This document shows, in pieces, positions 1 through 46,473 of a stretch of DNA of 64,000 nucleotides (positions within the stretch are counted from its first letter, which is position 1; the number at the start of each line of letters is the position of its first letter). The stretch is from Streptomyces cyanogenus. Its GTDB lineage: Bacteria; Actinomycetota; Actinomycetes; Streptomycetales; Streptomycetaceae. The stretch lies in the NCBI RefSeq assembly GCF_017526105.1, contig NZ_CP071839.1, forward strand, positions 7,602,001-7,666,000. Reading direction: 5' to 3'. The position numbers and the translations under genes are program-made. A model generated the notes under the pieces. That model ran no database searches and was not told the origin of the DNA. It was given only the letters and a program-made list of their open reading frames with translations.

Positions 1-2
1 CC

Positions 3-1320
3 GACCCGGCCGGCGCGGCCGTGTGGGGTCTGGTCCGCGCGGCCCAGGCGGAGAACCCCGGCCGGATCGTCCTGATCGACACCGACACCGACCCGGACAT
101 CGCCTACGGCACCGCCGTCGAACCGCTCCTCGCCACGGTCCTCGCCTCCGGCGAGCCGCAGGTGGCGGTGCGCGGCCCGCTGCTGTCGGTGCCGCGGCTG
201 GTCCGGGCGCCCGAGAGCGAGCCGGTGGTGGTGTTCCGTCCGGAGGGCACGGTGCTCGTCACCGGCGGCACCGGTTCGCTGGGCGCGCTGGTGGCCCGGC
301 ACCTGGTCGAGCGGCACGGCGTGCGGCACCTGGTCCTGGCCGGCCGGCGCGGTGCCGAGGCGGAGGGCGCCACCGAGCTGGCGGCCGAACTGGCCGAGCT
401 GGGTGCGGAGTCGGTGGACCTCGTGGCCGTGGACGTGTCCGACCGCACCGCGGTGGCGCGGCTGCTGGACTCCCTTCCGGCGCTCACGGGCGTGATCCAC
501 ACGGCCGGCGTCCTGGACGACGGCGTGATCGGCGCTCTCACCCCCGAACGGATGGCGGCCGTCTTCGGCCCGAAGGCGCACGCAGCCGCCCACCTGGACG
601 AACTCACCCGCACCCGGGACCTGGCCGTCTTCGCCGTGTACTCCTCCGGTGCCGGCCTGTTCGGCTCGGCCGGCCAGGGCAACTACGCCGCCGCCAACGC
701 CTACCTCGACGGCCTGATGGCCCGCCGCCGCGCCGCCGGACTCCCGGCCGTGTCGCTGGCCTGGGGCCTGTGGGAGCAGAGCACCGGCCTCACGGCCCAC
801 CTGAGCGCCACCGACCAGGCCCGCATGGGCCGGGGCGGGGTCCGCGCCCTCACCCCCGAAGAAGGCCTGGCCCTCTTCGACACGTCCCTCGGCGCCGAAC
901 AGGCCCTCGTCGTCCCGATCAAGCTGGACCTGCGGGCGGCCCGGGCCGACGCGGCCTCCGGCGGCACGGTCCAGCCCCTGATGCGCGGCCTGATCCGGGT
1001 CACCCGGCAGGCCGCCCGGACGGCCACCGCGGACCGCAGCGGCGGCGGCCTGGCCGACCGGCTCGCCGGACTCGCCCCGCAGGAGCAGGAGGCGCTGCTC
1101 CTGGACGTGGTCCGTGGCCAGGTCGCCACCGTCCTCGGCCACGCCGGGGCCGACCAGATCAAGGCGGAGAAGGCGTTCAAGGACGCCGGCTTCGACTCCC
1201 TCACCTCCGTCGAACTGCGCAACCGCATCCGGGAGGCCACCGGCCTCAGCCTGCCCACGACCGTCGTCTTCGACTACCCGACCCCGCTCGCCCTCGCCCG
1301 CCACCTGCACAGCCACTTCG
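3..1320 (+). other. PKS module M0 (partial): KR(B-type)-ACP
   Basis: Only the end of the module is present. The KR has the NADPH motif GGTGSLG near nt 262, an LDD signature in HTAGVLDDG near nt 500-525 (B-type reduction) and the catalytic Tyr in QGNYAAAN near nt 675-700. The ACP carries GFDSL near nt 1188-1200 with the phosphopantetheine serine. By position it would set C19 counted from the amide carbonyl. Its AT, and whether it has a DH, are outside the window. Confidence 0.85.
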
Positions 1321-4300
1321 GGCATGTCACCACCGCCCCGGCCGCCCCGGCACCGGCCGCCGCCACGGCCGACCCCGGCGAGCCGATCGCCATCGTCGGC
1401 ATGGCCTGCCGGCTGCCCGGCGGCGTCGACAGCCCCGAGGACCTCTGGCAGCTGGTGGCCGAGGGCCGGGACGCCATGTCCGGCTTCCCGTCCGACCGTG
1501 GCTGGGACCTGGAGGGCCTGTTCGACTCCGACCCCGGACGCGTCGGGACGTCGTACGTCGACCAGGGCGGCTTCCTCTACGACGCCGGCCTGTTCGACGC
1601 GGGCTTCTTCGGCATCTCCCCGCGCGAGGCGCTGGCGATGGACCCGCAGCAGCGCCTGCTGCTGGAGACCTCCTGGGAGGCGCTGGAGCGGGCCGGCATC
1701 GACCCGCTCTCCCTGAAGGGCACGGACGTCGGCGTGTTCTCCGGCGTGATGACCCAGGGCTACGGCTTCGGCGGCGAACTCCCGCCGGAACTCGCCGGGT
1801 TCACCGCCACCGGCTCCGCGGGCAGCGTGGCCTCCGGCCGGGTGTCGTACGTCTTCGGCCTGGAGGGCCCCGCGGTGACCGTGGACACCGCCTGCTCCTC
1901 CTCCCTGGTCGCCATCCACCTCGCCGCCCAGGCCCTGCGAGGCGGCGAGTGCTCGATGGCCCTGGCCGGCGGCGCCACCGTCCTCGCCAACCCGTACACC
2001 TTCGTGGAGTTCTCCCGCCAGCAGGCCCTCTCGCCCGACGGCCGGTGCAAGGCCTTCTCCTCGTCCGCCGACGGCACCGGCTGGGCCGAGGGCGCGGGCG
2101 TCGTCGTACTGGAACGCCTCTCCGAGGCACGGCGCAAGGGCCACCGGGTCCTCGCGGTGCTCCGCGGCAGCGCCGTCAACCAGGACGGCGCGTCCAACGG
2201 CCTGACCGCCCCGAACGGGCCCTCGCAACAGCGCGTCATCCGCAAGGCCCTGGCCGGCGCCGGGCTGTCGGCGTCCGAGGTGGACGCGGTGGAGGCGCAC
2301 GGCACGGGCACCGTCCTCGGCGACCCGATCGAGGCCCAGGCCCTGCTCGCCACCTACGGCCAGGACCGTGAAGAGCCGCTGTGGATCGGCTCGGTGAAGT
2401 CCAACATCGGCCACGCCCAGGCCGCCGCCGGTGTCGCCGGGGTCATCAAGACCGTCGAGGCGCTGCGGCACGCGGTCCTGCCTCCCACCCTCCACGTCGA
2501 CCGGCCGTCGACCGAGGTGGACTGGTCGGCGGGCGCGGTCGAGGTGCTCACCGAGGCACGCGAGTGGCCCGAGACCGGCCGCCCGCGCCGGGCCGGCGTC
2601 TCCGCCTTCGGCGTCAGCGGCACCAACGCCCACGTGATCCTGGAACAGGCCCCCGAGGAGCCGGCCGCGGCACCGGTGGCGCCGGCCGACGGCGTGCTGC
2701 CGGTGGTGGTCTCCGCGCGGAGCACCGGCGCGCTCGCCGGACAAGCCGCACGGCTCGCCGGGTTCGTCCGGGACACCGGGGCTACCCCGGCGGCCGTCGC
2801 CGGAGCGCTCGTCGCCCGGCGCGCGGTGCTGTCCGAACGCGCCGTAGTCGTCGCCGGCTCGCGCGAGGAGGCGGTGTCCGGTCTGACGGCGCTCGCCGCC
2901 GGCGAGTCCTCGCCGATCGTGGTCACCGGCTCGGAGAACACCGGCGGCACGGTCTTCGTCTTCCCCGGCCAGGGCTCGCAACGCCTCGGCATGGGACGCG
3001 AGTTGTACGACCGCTACCCGGTCTTCGCCCGGGCCCTGGACGAGGCCTGCGCCGCCCTGGACGCGCAGCTCGCCGGCTGGGCGGACCACCCCGTCAAGGA
3101 CGTCGTCTTCGGCGAGGTCGGCAACGCGGGCGGCGGCCTGCTCGACCAGACGGTGTTCACCCAGGCCGGTCTCTTCGCGGTGGAGACGGCCCTGTTCCGG
3201 CTCGTGGAGTCCTGGGGCGTACGGCCGGACGTGGTCGCCGGGCACTCCATCGGCGAGGTCGTAGCGGCCCATGTGGCCGGGGTGCTGTCGCTTGCGGACG
3301 CGGCGGCGCTGGTCGCGGCGCGCGGCCGGCTGATGCAGGCCCTGGCGCCGGGCGGCGCGATGATCGCGGTCGCCGCCACCGAGGCGGAGATCGAGGAGTA
3401 CCTCGGCGCGGGCGTCGACCTCGCCGCGGTGAACGCCCCCGGCTCCGTGGTCCTCTCCGGTGACGAGGGAGCCGTCGTGGCCGTGGCGGAGAAGCTGCGC
3501 GAGCAGGGCCGCCGTACCAAGCGGCTCACCGTCTCGCACGCCTTCCACTCGGCACTGATGGAACCGATGCTGGCCGGCTTCGCCCAGGCCCTGGCCGGGC
3601 TGACCTGGAACGAGCCGACGATCCCGGTGGTGTCCAACGTGACCGGCCGGCTCGCCGAACCGGGCCGGCTGACGGACCCGGCGTACTGGGTCGACCACGT
3701 CCGCCGCCCGGTCCGCTTCGCCGACGGCATCGCCGCCTCCGACGGCTCGGTGTTCCTGGAACTCGGCCCCGGCGGCGCGCTGAGCGGCGCCATCGCGGAG
3801 TCGGCCGGCGAGGACGCGGTGAGCGTTCCCGCGCTGCGCGACGACCGCGGCGAGGCCCGGACCCTGCTGCTGTCCGTCGCCGAGCTGTCCGTCCGCGGCG
3901 CGAAGGTCGACTGGGCGGCCACCCTGCCCGAGGGCGCCACCGAGGCCCACGTGGACCTGCCGACGTACGCCTTCGAGCACCAGCACTACTGGCTGCACAT
4001 GGCTCCCGCCACCGACGCGGTCGCCCTCGGCCAGAGCACGGCCGACCACCCGCTGCTCGGCGCGGTCGTGGAGGTCCCCGAGACCGGCGGGGTCCTGTGC
4101 ACCTCCCGGCTGTCCCTGCGCACCCACCCCTGGCTCGCCGACCACGCCGTCGGCGGAGTCGTCCTGGTACCCGGCACCGGCCTGGTGGAACTCGCCGTGC
4201 GCGCCGGTGACGAGGCCGGCTGCGGAGCGCTGGACGAACTCGTCATCGAGGCACCCCTGGTGGTGCCCGAGCAGGGCGGGGTCCGGGTCCAGGTCGCCGT

Positions 4301-6758
4301 CGGCGGACCGGACGCCGAGGGCCTGCGCAGCGTGGCCGTCTACTCCGCCCGGGAGAACACCGCCGGCGAGATCGGCACGGACGCCTGGACCCGCCACGCC
4401 ACCGGCACCCTGACCGCGGCGACGCCGGACACCCCCGCCTTCGACACCACGGACTGGCCGCCGGCCGGCGCCGAACCCGTCGACCTCGACACCACCGCCT
4501 TCTACGCCGACCTGGCCGGCCACGGCTACGCCTACGGCCCCGCCTTCCAGGGTCTACGCGCGGTGTGGCGGCGCGGCGAGGAGATCTACGCCGAGGTGGC
4601 CCTGCCGGACGAGCAGCGCGACGAGGCGGCCCGGTTCGGCCTGCACCCCGCCCTGCTGGACGCGGCCCTGCACACCGACGCCTTCGCCCAGCCCGACGAC
4701 GGACACAACGTCCTGCCGTTCGCCTGGAACGGCGTGGCCCTGCACGCCGCCGGCGCCGCCGCCCTGCGGGTGCGGATCGCACCGCGCGGAACCGACGTGC
4801 TCTCCCTCGTCGCGGCCGACGACAACGGCGGTCTCGTCCTGACCGTCGACTCGGTCACCTTCCGCCCGGTGGACGTCGACCAGCTCGACGCCGCCGCGAC
4901 GGCGGACCAGGGCCGCGACGCCCTGTTCGGCGTCGCCTGGACCGAACTCCCCGCGCCCGCCACGACGTCGGCGCCCACCTGGACGCGGGTCACCGGCGCC
5001 GCCGAGGTCACCGCGCTGAAGGGCGAGGTGCCCGACGCCGCAGTCCTCCAGCTCCAGGGCTCCGGCGACGGCGACGAGGAGGCGCTCGCCCGGACCGCCG
5101 CCGCGCTGGAGGTCGTGCAGGCCTGGCTCGCCGACGCCGAGTTCGAGGACGCGCGGCTGGTGGTGGTGACCCGGGGCGCGGTGCCCGCGGGCGGCACCGC
5201 CGCACTGACCGACGCGGCCGGCGCGGCCGTGTGGGGTCTGGTCCGCGCGGCCCAGGCGGAGAACCCCGGCCGGTTCGTCCTGCTCGACCTGGACCCGGCC
5301 ACCGACACACCCGCCGTCGAACCGCTCCTCGCCACGGTCCTCGCCTCCGGCGAGCCGCAGGTGGCGGTGCGCGGCCCGCTGCTGTCGGTGCCGCGGCTGG
5401 TCCGGGCGCCCGAGAGCGAGCCGGTGGTGGTGTTCCGTCCGGAGGGCACGGTGCTCGTCACCGGCGGCACCGGTTCGCTGGGCGCGCTGGTGGCCCGGCA
5501 CCTGGTCGAGCGGCACGGCGTGCGGCACCTGGTCCTGGCCGGCCGGCGCGGTGCCGAGGCGGAGGGCGCCACCGAGCTGGCGGCCGAACTGGCCGAGCTG
5601 GGTGCGGAGTCGGTGGACCTCGTGGCCGTGGACGTGTCCGACCGCACCGCGGTGGCGCGGCTGCTGGACTCCCTTCCGGCGCTCACGGGCGTGATCCACA
5701 CGGCCGGCGTCCTGGACGACGGCGTGATCGGCGCGCTGACACCCGAACGCCTCGCCACGGTCTTCGCACCCAAGGTGAGCGCCGTACGGCACCTGGACGA
5801 ACTGACCCGCACCCGGGACCTGACGGCGTTCGCCCTCTTCTCCTCGGCGTCCGGCCTGTTCGGCTCGGCAGGCCAGGGCAACTACGCGGCCGCCAACGCC
5901 TACCTCGACGCGGTCGCCCACCAGCGCCGGGCCGCCGGCCTGCCCGCCACCTCCCTCGCCTGGGGACTGTGGGAGCAGACCAGCGGCATGACCGCCCACC
6001 TGGGCACCGCCGACCAGGCCCGGATGAGCCGGGGCGGAGTCCTGCCCATCGGCCCCGCCGAGGGCATGCGGCTCCTCGACGCGGCCCTGGACACCGGTGA
6101 GGCGCTCCTCGTCCCCATCAAGCTCGACCTGAGGGCCCTGCGCGCCGACGCGACGGCGGGCCGCACCGTGCAGCCCCTGCTGCGCGGCCTGGTCCGCACC
6201 GGCCGCCAGCAGGCCCGCGCCACGGCCGGGGACGGCACCGGCGCACTCACCCGCCGGCTCGCCGGACTCGCCCCGGCCGAACAGGAGAACCTGCTCCTGG
6301 ACCTCGTCCGCGGCCACGTCGCGACCGTCCTCGGCCACGCCGGGGCGGAGCAGGTCGGCCCCGAGACGGCGTTCAAGGACGCCGGGTTCGACTCGCTCAC
6401 CTCCGTCGAACTGCGCAACCGGCTCCGCGAGACCACCGGACTCAAACTCGCCGCCACCGTCGTGTTCGACTACCCGAACCCGCTCGCTCTGGCCCGCCAT
6501 CTCCACGCGGAACTGGGCACCACCAACGACGCCCTGTCACTGGTGCACGAAAAGATCGAGGACATCGAGTCGCTGATCGCCGGACTGCTTTCCGACGAGT
6601 CCAAGAAGGCCGACATCGTGCTTCGCCTCCAGGGCCTGGTCGCGAAGTGCAACGGAGCGGTCGAGGAGACAGAGGGTTCCGCGGTCGCGGAGCAGCTGGA
6701 ATCCGCCTCCGCCGATGAAGTCCTCGACTTCATCAACGACGAACTCGGAATCGTCTGA
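3..6758 (+). CDS. Type I modular PKS, 3' part (PKS-1): KR-ACP / KS-AT-DH-KR-ACP
   Basis: Carboxy-terminal 2,251 residues of a modular polyketide synthase whose 5' end lies left of the window; the frame is open to the edge, so position 3 is a codon boundary and not a start. It carries the KR and ACP of one module (M0) and all of a second (M1). After the last ACP a tail of about 75 residues (about 6525-6755) ends in an acidic segment, DEVLDFINDELG, typical of C-terminal docking regions that hand the chain to the next PKS. The stop is 46 nt upstream of the next PKS start, so the genes are probably co-transcribed. There is no thioesterase or enoylreductase. The KR core of M0 is an exact duplicate of that of M1. 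In an AHBA cluster this protein would be a mid-assembly-line PKS, with loading and early modules upstream. Confidence 0.95.
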   Translation, partial: DPAGAAVWGLVRAAQAENPGRIVLIDTDTDPDIAYGTAVEPLLATVLASGEPQVAVRGPLLSVPRLVRAPESEPVVVFRPEGTVLVTGGTGSLGALVARHLVERHGVRHLVLAGRRGAEAEGATELAAELAELGAESVDLVAVDVSDRTAVARLLDSLPALTGVIHTAGVLDDGVIGALTPERMAAVFGPKAHAAAHLDELTRTRDLAVFAVYSSGAGLFGSAGQGNYAAANAYLDGLMARRRAAGLPAVSLAWGLWEQSTGLTAHLSATDQARMGRGGVRALTPEEGLALFDTSLGAEQALVVPIKLDLRAARADAASGGTVQPLMRGLIRVTRQAARTATADRSGGGLADRLAGLAPQEQEALLLDVVRGQVATVLGHAGADQIKAEKAFKDAGFDSLTSVELRNRIREATGLSLPTTVVFDYPTPLALARHLHSHFGHVTTAPAAPAPAAATADPGEPIAIVGMACRLPGGVDSPEDLWQLVAEGRDAMSGFPSDRGWDLEGLFDSDPGRVGTSYVDQGGFLYDAGLFDAGFFGISPREALAMDPQQRLLLETSWEALERAGIDPLSLKGTDVGVFSGVMTQGYGFGGELPPELAGFTATGSAGSVASGRVSYVFGLEGPAVTVDTACSSSLVAIHLAAQALRGGECSMALAGGATVLANPYTFVEFSRQQALSPDGRCKAFSSSADGTGWAEGAGVVVLERLSEARRKGHRVLAVLRGSAVNQDGASNGLTAPNGPSQQRVIRKALAGAGLSASEVDAVEAHGTGTVLGDPIEAQALLATYGQDREEPLWIGSVKSNIGHAQAAAGVAGVIKTVEALRHAVLPPTLHVDRPSTEVDWSAGAVEVLTEAREWPETGRPRRAGVSAFGVSGTNAHVILEQAPEEPAAAPVAPADGVLPVVVSARSTGALAGQAARLAGFVRDTGATPAAVAGALVARRAVLSERAVVVAGSREEAVSGLTALAAGESSPIVVTGSENTGGTVFVFPGQGSQRLGMGRELYDRYPVFARALDEACAALDAQLAGWADHPVKDVVFGEVGNAGGGLLDQTVFTQAGLFAVETALFRLVESWGVRPDVVAGHSIGEVVAAHVAGVLSLADAAALVAARGRLMQALAPGGAMIAVAATEAEIEEYLGAGVDLAAVNAPGSVVLSGDEGAVVAVAEKLREQGRRTKRLTVSHAFHSALMEPMLAGFAQALAGLTWNEPTIPVVSNVTGRLAEPGRLTDPAYWVDHVRRPVRFADGIAASDGSVFLELGPGGALSGAIAESAGEDAVSVPALRDDRGEARTLLLSVAELSVRGAKVDWAATLPEGATEAHVDLPTYAFEHQHYWLHMAPATDAVALGQSTADHPLLGAVVEVPETGGVLCTSRLSLRTHPWLADHAVGGVVLVPGTGLVELAVRAGDEAGCGALDELVIEAPLVVPEQGGVRVQVAVGGPDAEGLRSVAVYSARENTAGEIGTDAWTRHATGTLTAATPDTPAFDTTDWPPAGAEPVDLDTTAFYADLAGHGYAYGPAFQGLRAVWRRGEEIYAEVALPDEQRDEAARFGLHPALLDAALHTDAFAQPDDGHNVLPFAWNGVALHAAGAAALRVRIAPRGTDVLSLVAADDNGGLVLTVDSVTFRPVDVDQLDAAATADQGRDALFGVAWTELPAPATTSAPTWTRVTGAAEVTALKGEVPDAAVLQLQGSGDGDEEALARTAAALEVVQAWLADAEFEDARLVVVTRGAVPAGGTAALTDAAGAAVWGLVRAAQAENPGRFVLLDLDPATDTPAVEPLLATVLASGEPQVAVRGPLLSVPRLVRAPESEPVVVFRPEGTVLVTGGTGSLGALVARHLVERHGVRHLVLAGRRGAEAEGATELAAELAELGAESVDLVAVDVSDRTAVARLLDSLPALTGVIHTAGVLDDGVIGALTPERLATVFAPKVSAVRHLDELTRTRDLTAFALFSSASGLFGSAGQGNYAAANAYLDAVAHQRRAAGLPATSLAWGLWEQTSGMTAHLGTADQARMSRGGVLPIGPAEGMRLLDAALDTGEALLVPIKLDLRALRADATAGRTVQPLLRGLVRTGRQQARATAGDGTGALTRRLAGLAPAEQENLLLDLVRGHVATVLGHAGAEQVGPETAFKDAGFDSLTSVELRNRLRETTGLKLAATVVFDYPNPLALARHLHAELGTTNDALSLVHEKIEDIESLIAGLLSDESKKADIVLRLQGLVAKCNGAVEETEGSAVAEQLESASADEVLDFINDELGIV
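113..535 (+). repeat. KR direct repeat, copy 1 (M0)
   Basis: This 423-nt segment of the M0 ketoreductase appears identical by eye to 5312-5734 in M1, at a constant offset of 5,199. It spans the nucleotide-binding motif and the LDD loop. The sequence diverges at 536 (codon choice first), which fixes the edge. Confidence 0.85.
1380..6520 (+). other. PKS module M1: KS-AT(malonyl)-DH-KR(B)-ACP
   Basis: The KS starts at EPIAIVGMACRLPGG (nt 1380); the active-site Cys of TACSSS is at about 1893-1895, with HGTGT and KSNIGH histidines present. The AT has GHSIGE (near 3240) and SHAFH (near 3535), the malonyl-CoA signature. The DH has HAVGGVVLVP (near 4140), YGPAFQG and HPALLDAALH, so it looks intact. 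The KR has GGTGSLG, LDD and QGNYAAAN (B-type, which with DH usually gives an E alkene). ACP GFDSL is near 6385. Predicted contribution: C15-C16, with C16=C17 if the DH is active. Confidence 0.88.
5312..5734 (+). repeat. KR direct repeat, copy 2 (M1)
   Basis: Second copy of the 423-nt KR segment at 113-535, with no mismatch seen by eye. Synonymous sites are also identical, pointing to recent gene conversion or duplication and not to protein-level selection. Confidence 0.85.
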
Positions 6759-6804
6759 CCGTCACCCTTTCGCGGACCGTCAAACCCTCGGTGAGGAATG
6801 GAAG

Positions 6805-22689
<15,885 letters not shown>

Positions 22690-22693
22690 CCAC

Positions 22694-22730
22694 CGGAGAC
22701 CGGTCACCGGCCTCCCGTCATCGGTCTCCG
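22694..22730. terminator. Weak hairpin between PKS-2 and PKS-3
   Basis: CGGAGACCG at 22694-22702 pairs perfectly with CGGTCTCCG at 22722-22730, with a 19-nt loop. It lies just after the PKS-2 stop in the 143-nt gap before PKS-3, the longest gap between the PKS genes. It has no T-run. It could be an attenuating hairpin or chance pairing in GC-rich DNA. Confidence 0.25.
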
Positions 22731-22832
22731 ACCGGGCGGCCCGGCGCCCGGTCACTGCAGTACCCCCACGCCATGTCCACGCCCGCCCCGCAGTCCACCT
22801 GACGCCTTAGCCCCACTAGGAGCTGACCCGCA

Positions 22833-33614
<10,782 letters not shown>

Positions 33615-33644
33615 CGCGGCACACGACAGATTGGGGCAGGGACA

Positions 33645-44114
<10,470 letters not shown>

Positions 44115-44158
44115 GGCGTCCACCCACCGCACCGACCCCGAAGGGACCAGCTGACCCC

Positions 44159-44956
44159 ATGATCGACGTGGATGCCTACCTCCGCCGCATCGGCTGGACG
44201 GCAGGGGTGCCGATGCCGGACCTCGACACCCTGCGCACGCTGCACAAACAGCACCTGATGGCCCTGCCGTACAACGTCGCCGGGCAGGGCTTCGCCGACG
44301 GCGTCCACCTCGTGGACATCGACGAGGACGAGGTGTTCCGCACCGGGATCATGGAGGGCCTGGGCGGCACCTGCTTCCAGCTCAACCGGCTCTTCTTCCG
44401 CCTCCTGTCCGAACTGGGCTACGACGTCTCCCTGCTGGCCGCGAGCACCGCCGAGGGCCGGGAGAACTTCGGCACCGAGATCGAGCACATGTTCATCCGG
44501 GCCGTCCTCGACGGCGAGGAGTGGCTCGTCGACGTCGGCTACCCCGGACCGTCGTACCTCGAACCACTGCGCGTCGGCGACGAGGTGCAGACCCAGTACG
44601 GCTGCCAGTACCGGCTCGTCCACGGCGACGACGGTGTCATCGCCCTGCAACGCCGCGGCCGCGTCACCCGGTGGGGCACCGTCTACGCGTTCCGGCTGCG
44701 GGCCCGCCAGTGGCACGACTGGAAGGAACTGGAGGACCGGGCCCGAGCCCACCACGCCACCGCCGCCGAGGACGACTCCCAGGGCACCCTGTGCGGCCGG
44801 ACGTTCCACAACGGCCAGGCCGTGCTCAAGGGCCGCCGGTACCTGGTCGTGCGCGACGGCCGCGAACGCGTCCGCACCGTCGTGGACGACGCCGAACACC
44901 GAAGGCTCGTCGCCGCCATCCTCACCGGCGACCTCGACTCCGCCGACCTCGCGTGA
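44159..44956 (+). CDS. rifF: Amide synthase, arylamine N-acetyltransferase family (RifF-like)
   Basis: A 265-residue protein of the arylamine N-acetyltransferase fold. In ansamycin pathways the enzyme takes the finished polyketide from the last ACP and joins it to the aryl amine of its own starter unit, closing the macrolactam. The Cys-His-Asp triad is visible: Cys72 in GGTCFQLN, His110 in EIEHMF and Asp125 in LVDVGYPG. Length matches the family (about 260-280). The ATG at 44159 is chosen because the open frame upstream runs back into the PKS gene and because AAGGGA lies about 12 nt before it. Its place 44 nt after a PKS with no thioesterase is the conserved rifE-rifF arrangement. Expected to be cytosolic and co-transcribed with the PKS. 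Confidence 0.95.
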   Translation: MIDVDAYLRRIGWTAGVPMPDLDTLRTLHKQHLMALPYNVAGQGFADGVHLVDIDEDEVFRTGIMEGLGGTCFQLNRLFFRLLSELGYDVSLLAASTAEGRENFGTEIEHMFIRAVLDGEEWLVDVGYPGPSYLEPLRVGDEVQTQYGCQYRLVHGDDGVIALQRRGRVTRWGTVYAFRLRARQWHDWKELEDRARAHHATAAEDDSQGTLCGRTFHNGQAVLKGRRYLVVRDGRERVRTVVDDAEHRRLVAAILTGDLDSADLA

Positions 44957-45012
44957 CCGGCCGGCAGACCAACCGAACCAACGTCACCAGCACACAACCG
45001 GAAGGACATTCC

Positions 45013-46356
45013 ATGGGCAACAACTCGGCCGACGTCGTCGTCATCGGTGGGGGACCCTCCGGCGCGGTGAGCGCCTACACGCTGGCCAGGGAAGGGCACT
45101 CCGTGGTGCTCCTGGAGCGCGAGGAGAACCCGCGCTTCCACATCGGCGAGTCCCTGCTGCCGTACATGATGGGCCTGTTCGACCGGATCGGCATCCGGGA
45201 CGCGGTGGAGACCGGGGGATACGTCCCGAAGTTCGGCGGCGAGTTCATCGACCCGACCGAGACCAAGTTCTTCTCCGGGGTCTTCCGGGCCGACTTCGCC
45301 AAGCAGGGCGAGGGCCGGTACGACCGGGCCTTCCAGGTCGAACGGGCCAGGTTCGACCGCATGCTCGTCGAGGAGGCCGGCAAGGCCGGCGCCGAGGTGC
45401 ACTACGGCGCCACCGTCGGCGACCTGCTGATGGAGGGCGACCGCATGGTCGGCGTCCGCTACACCAAGGACGGCGAGGAGCACGAGGTCCGCTCGCAGTA
45501 CGTGGTCGACGCCAGCGGGCGCGCCGGGCGCATCGCCCACAGGTTCGGGCTGCGCAAGACGCTGGAGAAGCTCCGCATGGTCGCGGTGTTCCGGCACTAC
45601 GACGGCCTGGACGAGCGGCACAACCTCGGCGTCGAGGGCGACATCCAGGTCGGCGCGCACGCCGACGGCTGGGTCTGGGCCATCCCGCTGTCCAAGGACG
45701 TCATCAGCGTCGGCACCGTCATGCCCCGCGACGTCTTCCGCGCCTCCACCCCGGAGCAGGTCTTCGAGGAGCACCTCGCCCGGGTGCCGCGGATCACCTC
45801 CCGGCTGACCGGCACCCGCCCGATCATGGACCTCAAGGTCGAGACCGACTACTGCTACCACGCCGACACCGTCACCGGCCCCGGCTGGGTCATGGTCGGC
45901 GACGCCGGCTGCTTCGGCGACCCCATGTTCTCCGGCGGCGTGCTCGTCGCCTCGGCCACCGCGGTCCGCGCCGCCGAGAACCTGAGCCGGGCCCTGAAGA
46001 ACCCGCAGGAAGCCGACCGGCTCATCGACGAGTACGAGAACTTCTTCAAGACCGGCTACGACACCTACATCCGGCTCATCCACGCCTTCTACGACGGTGA
46101 ACTGGTCGCGGTCGCCGCCGACGCCGGCCGCACCACCGACCGCGACACGCTGGAGCGCTACCTGATCCGGCTGATCGGCGGCGACTTCTGGAGCGAGCAC
46201 AACGCGGTCGCCCAGGAGATGCGCCGGCGCACCGAGTGGGACACCTTCGAGCCGTTCCAGCGGGTCTTCGGCTGCCCGTCCTACCCGCACCTGGACGAGC
46301 AGGACCGCAAGGAGCGCGCCGAGTCCCGCATCCGCCGGGTGACCGCCGGCCAGTAG
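45013..46356 (+). CDS. FAD-dependent halogenase (phenolic/enolic substrate type)
   Basis: A 447-residue flavin enzyme. GGGPSG at residues 12-17 binds FAD. The halogenase signature WxWxIP is WVWAIP at 220-225, and a second family motif, FGDPMFSGG, sits at 301-309. A Lys in VPKFGGEF (Lys73) is a plausible HOCl-relay lysine. These features separate it from ordinary flavin monooxygenases. It would chlorinate an electron-rich carbon, here probably the aromatic or naphthoquinone nucleus derived from AHBA. The ATG at 45013 has GAAGGACA about 8 nt upstream and follows the amide synthase by 56 nt. It needs a reduced-flavin supply; no flavin reductase gene is seen in the window. The substrate could be free AHBA, an ACP-bound chain or the macrolactam; sequence does not decide. 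Confidence 0.9.
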   Translation: MGNNSADVVVIGGGPSGAVSAYTLAREGHSVVLLEREENPRFHIGESLLPYMMGLFDRIGIRDAVETGGYVPKFGGEFIDPTETKFFSGVFRADFAKQGEGRYDRAFQVERARFDRMLVEEAGKAGAEVHYGATVGDLLMEGDRMVGVRYTKDGEEHEVRSQYVVDASGRAGRIAHRFGLRKTLEKLRMVAVFRHYDGLDERHNLGVEGDIQVGAHADGWVWAIPLSKDVISVGTVMPRDVFRASTPEQVFEEHLARVPRITSRLTGTRPIMDLKVETDYCYHADTVTGPGWVMVGDAGCFGDPMFSGGVLVASATAVRAAENLSRALKNPQEADRLIDEYENFFKTGYDTYIRLIHAFYDGELVAVAADAGRTTDRDTLERYLIRLIGGDFWSEHNAVAQEMRRRTEWDTFEPFQRVFGCPSYPHLDEQDRKERAESRIRRVTAGQ

Positions 46357-46386
46357 CCCCACCGCGCCCTCCGGGGCCCCGTCCGC

Positions 46387-46430
46387 CCCGGAGCCCGGCC
46401 GCGGTGTGCCGCCGCCGGCCGGGCTCCGGG
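46387..46430. terminator. Long GC hairpin after the halogenase
   Basis: A perfect 15-bp inverted repeat: CCCGGAGCCCGGCCG at 46387-46401 and its complement at 46416-46430, with a 14-nt loop. It starts 30 nt after the halogenase stop and ends 43 nt before the next start. There is no T-run, as is common for actinomycete terminators. It would separate the PKS/amide synthase/halogenase transcript from the AHBA genes. Confidence 0.65.
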
Positions 46431-46473
46431 CGACCGACCGAGTCCGCGCGCTACCGAACAAGGTGAAGCGGAA

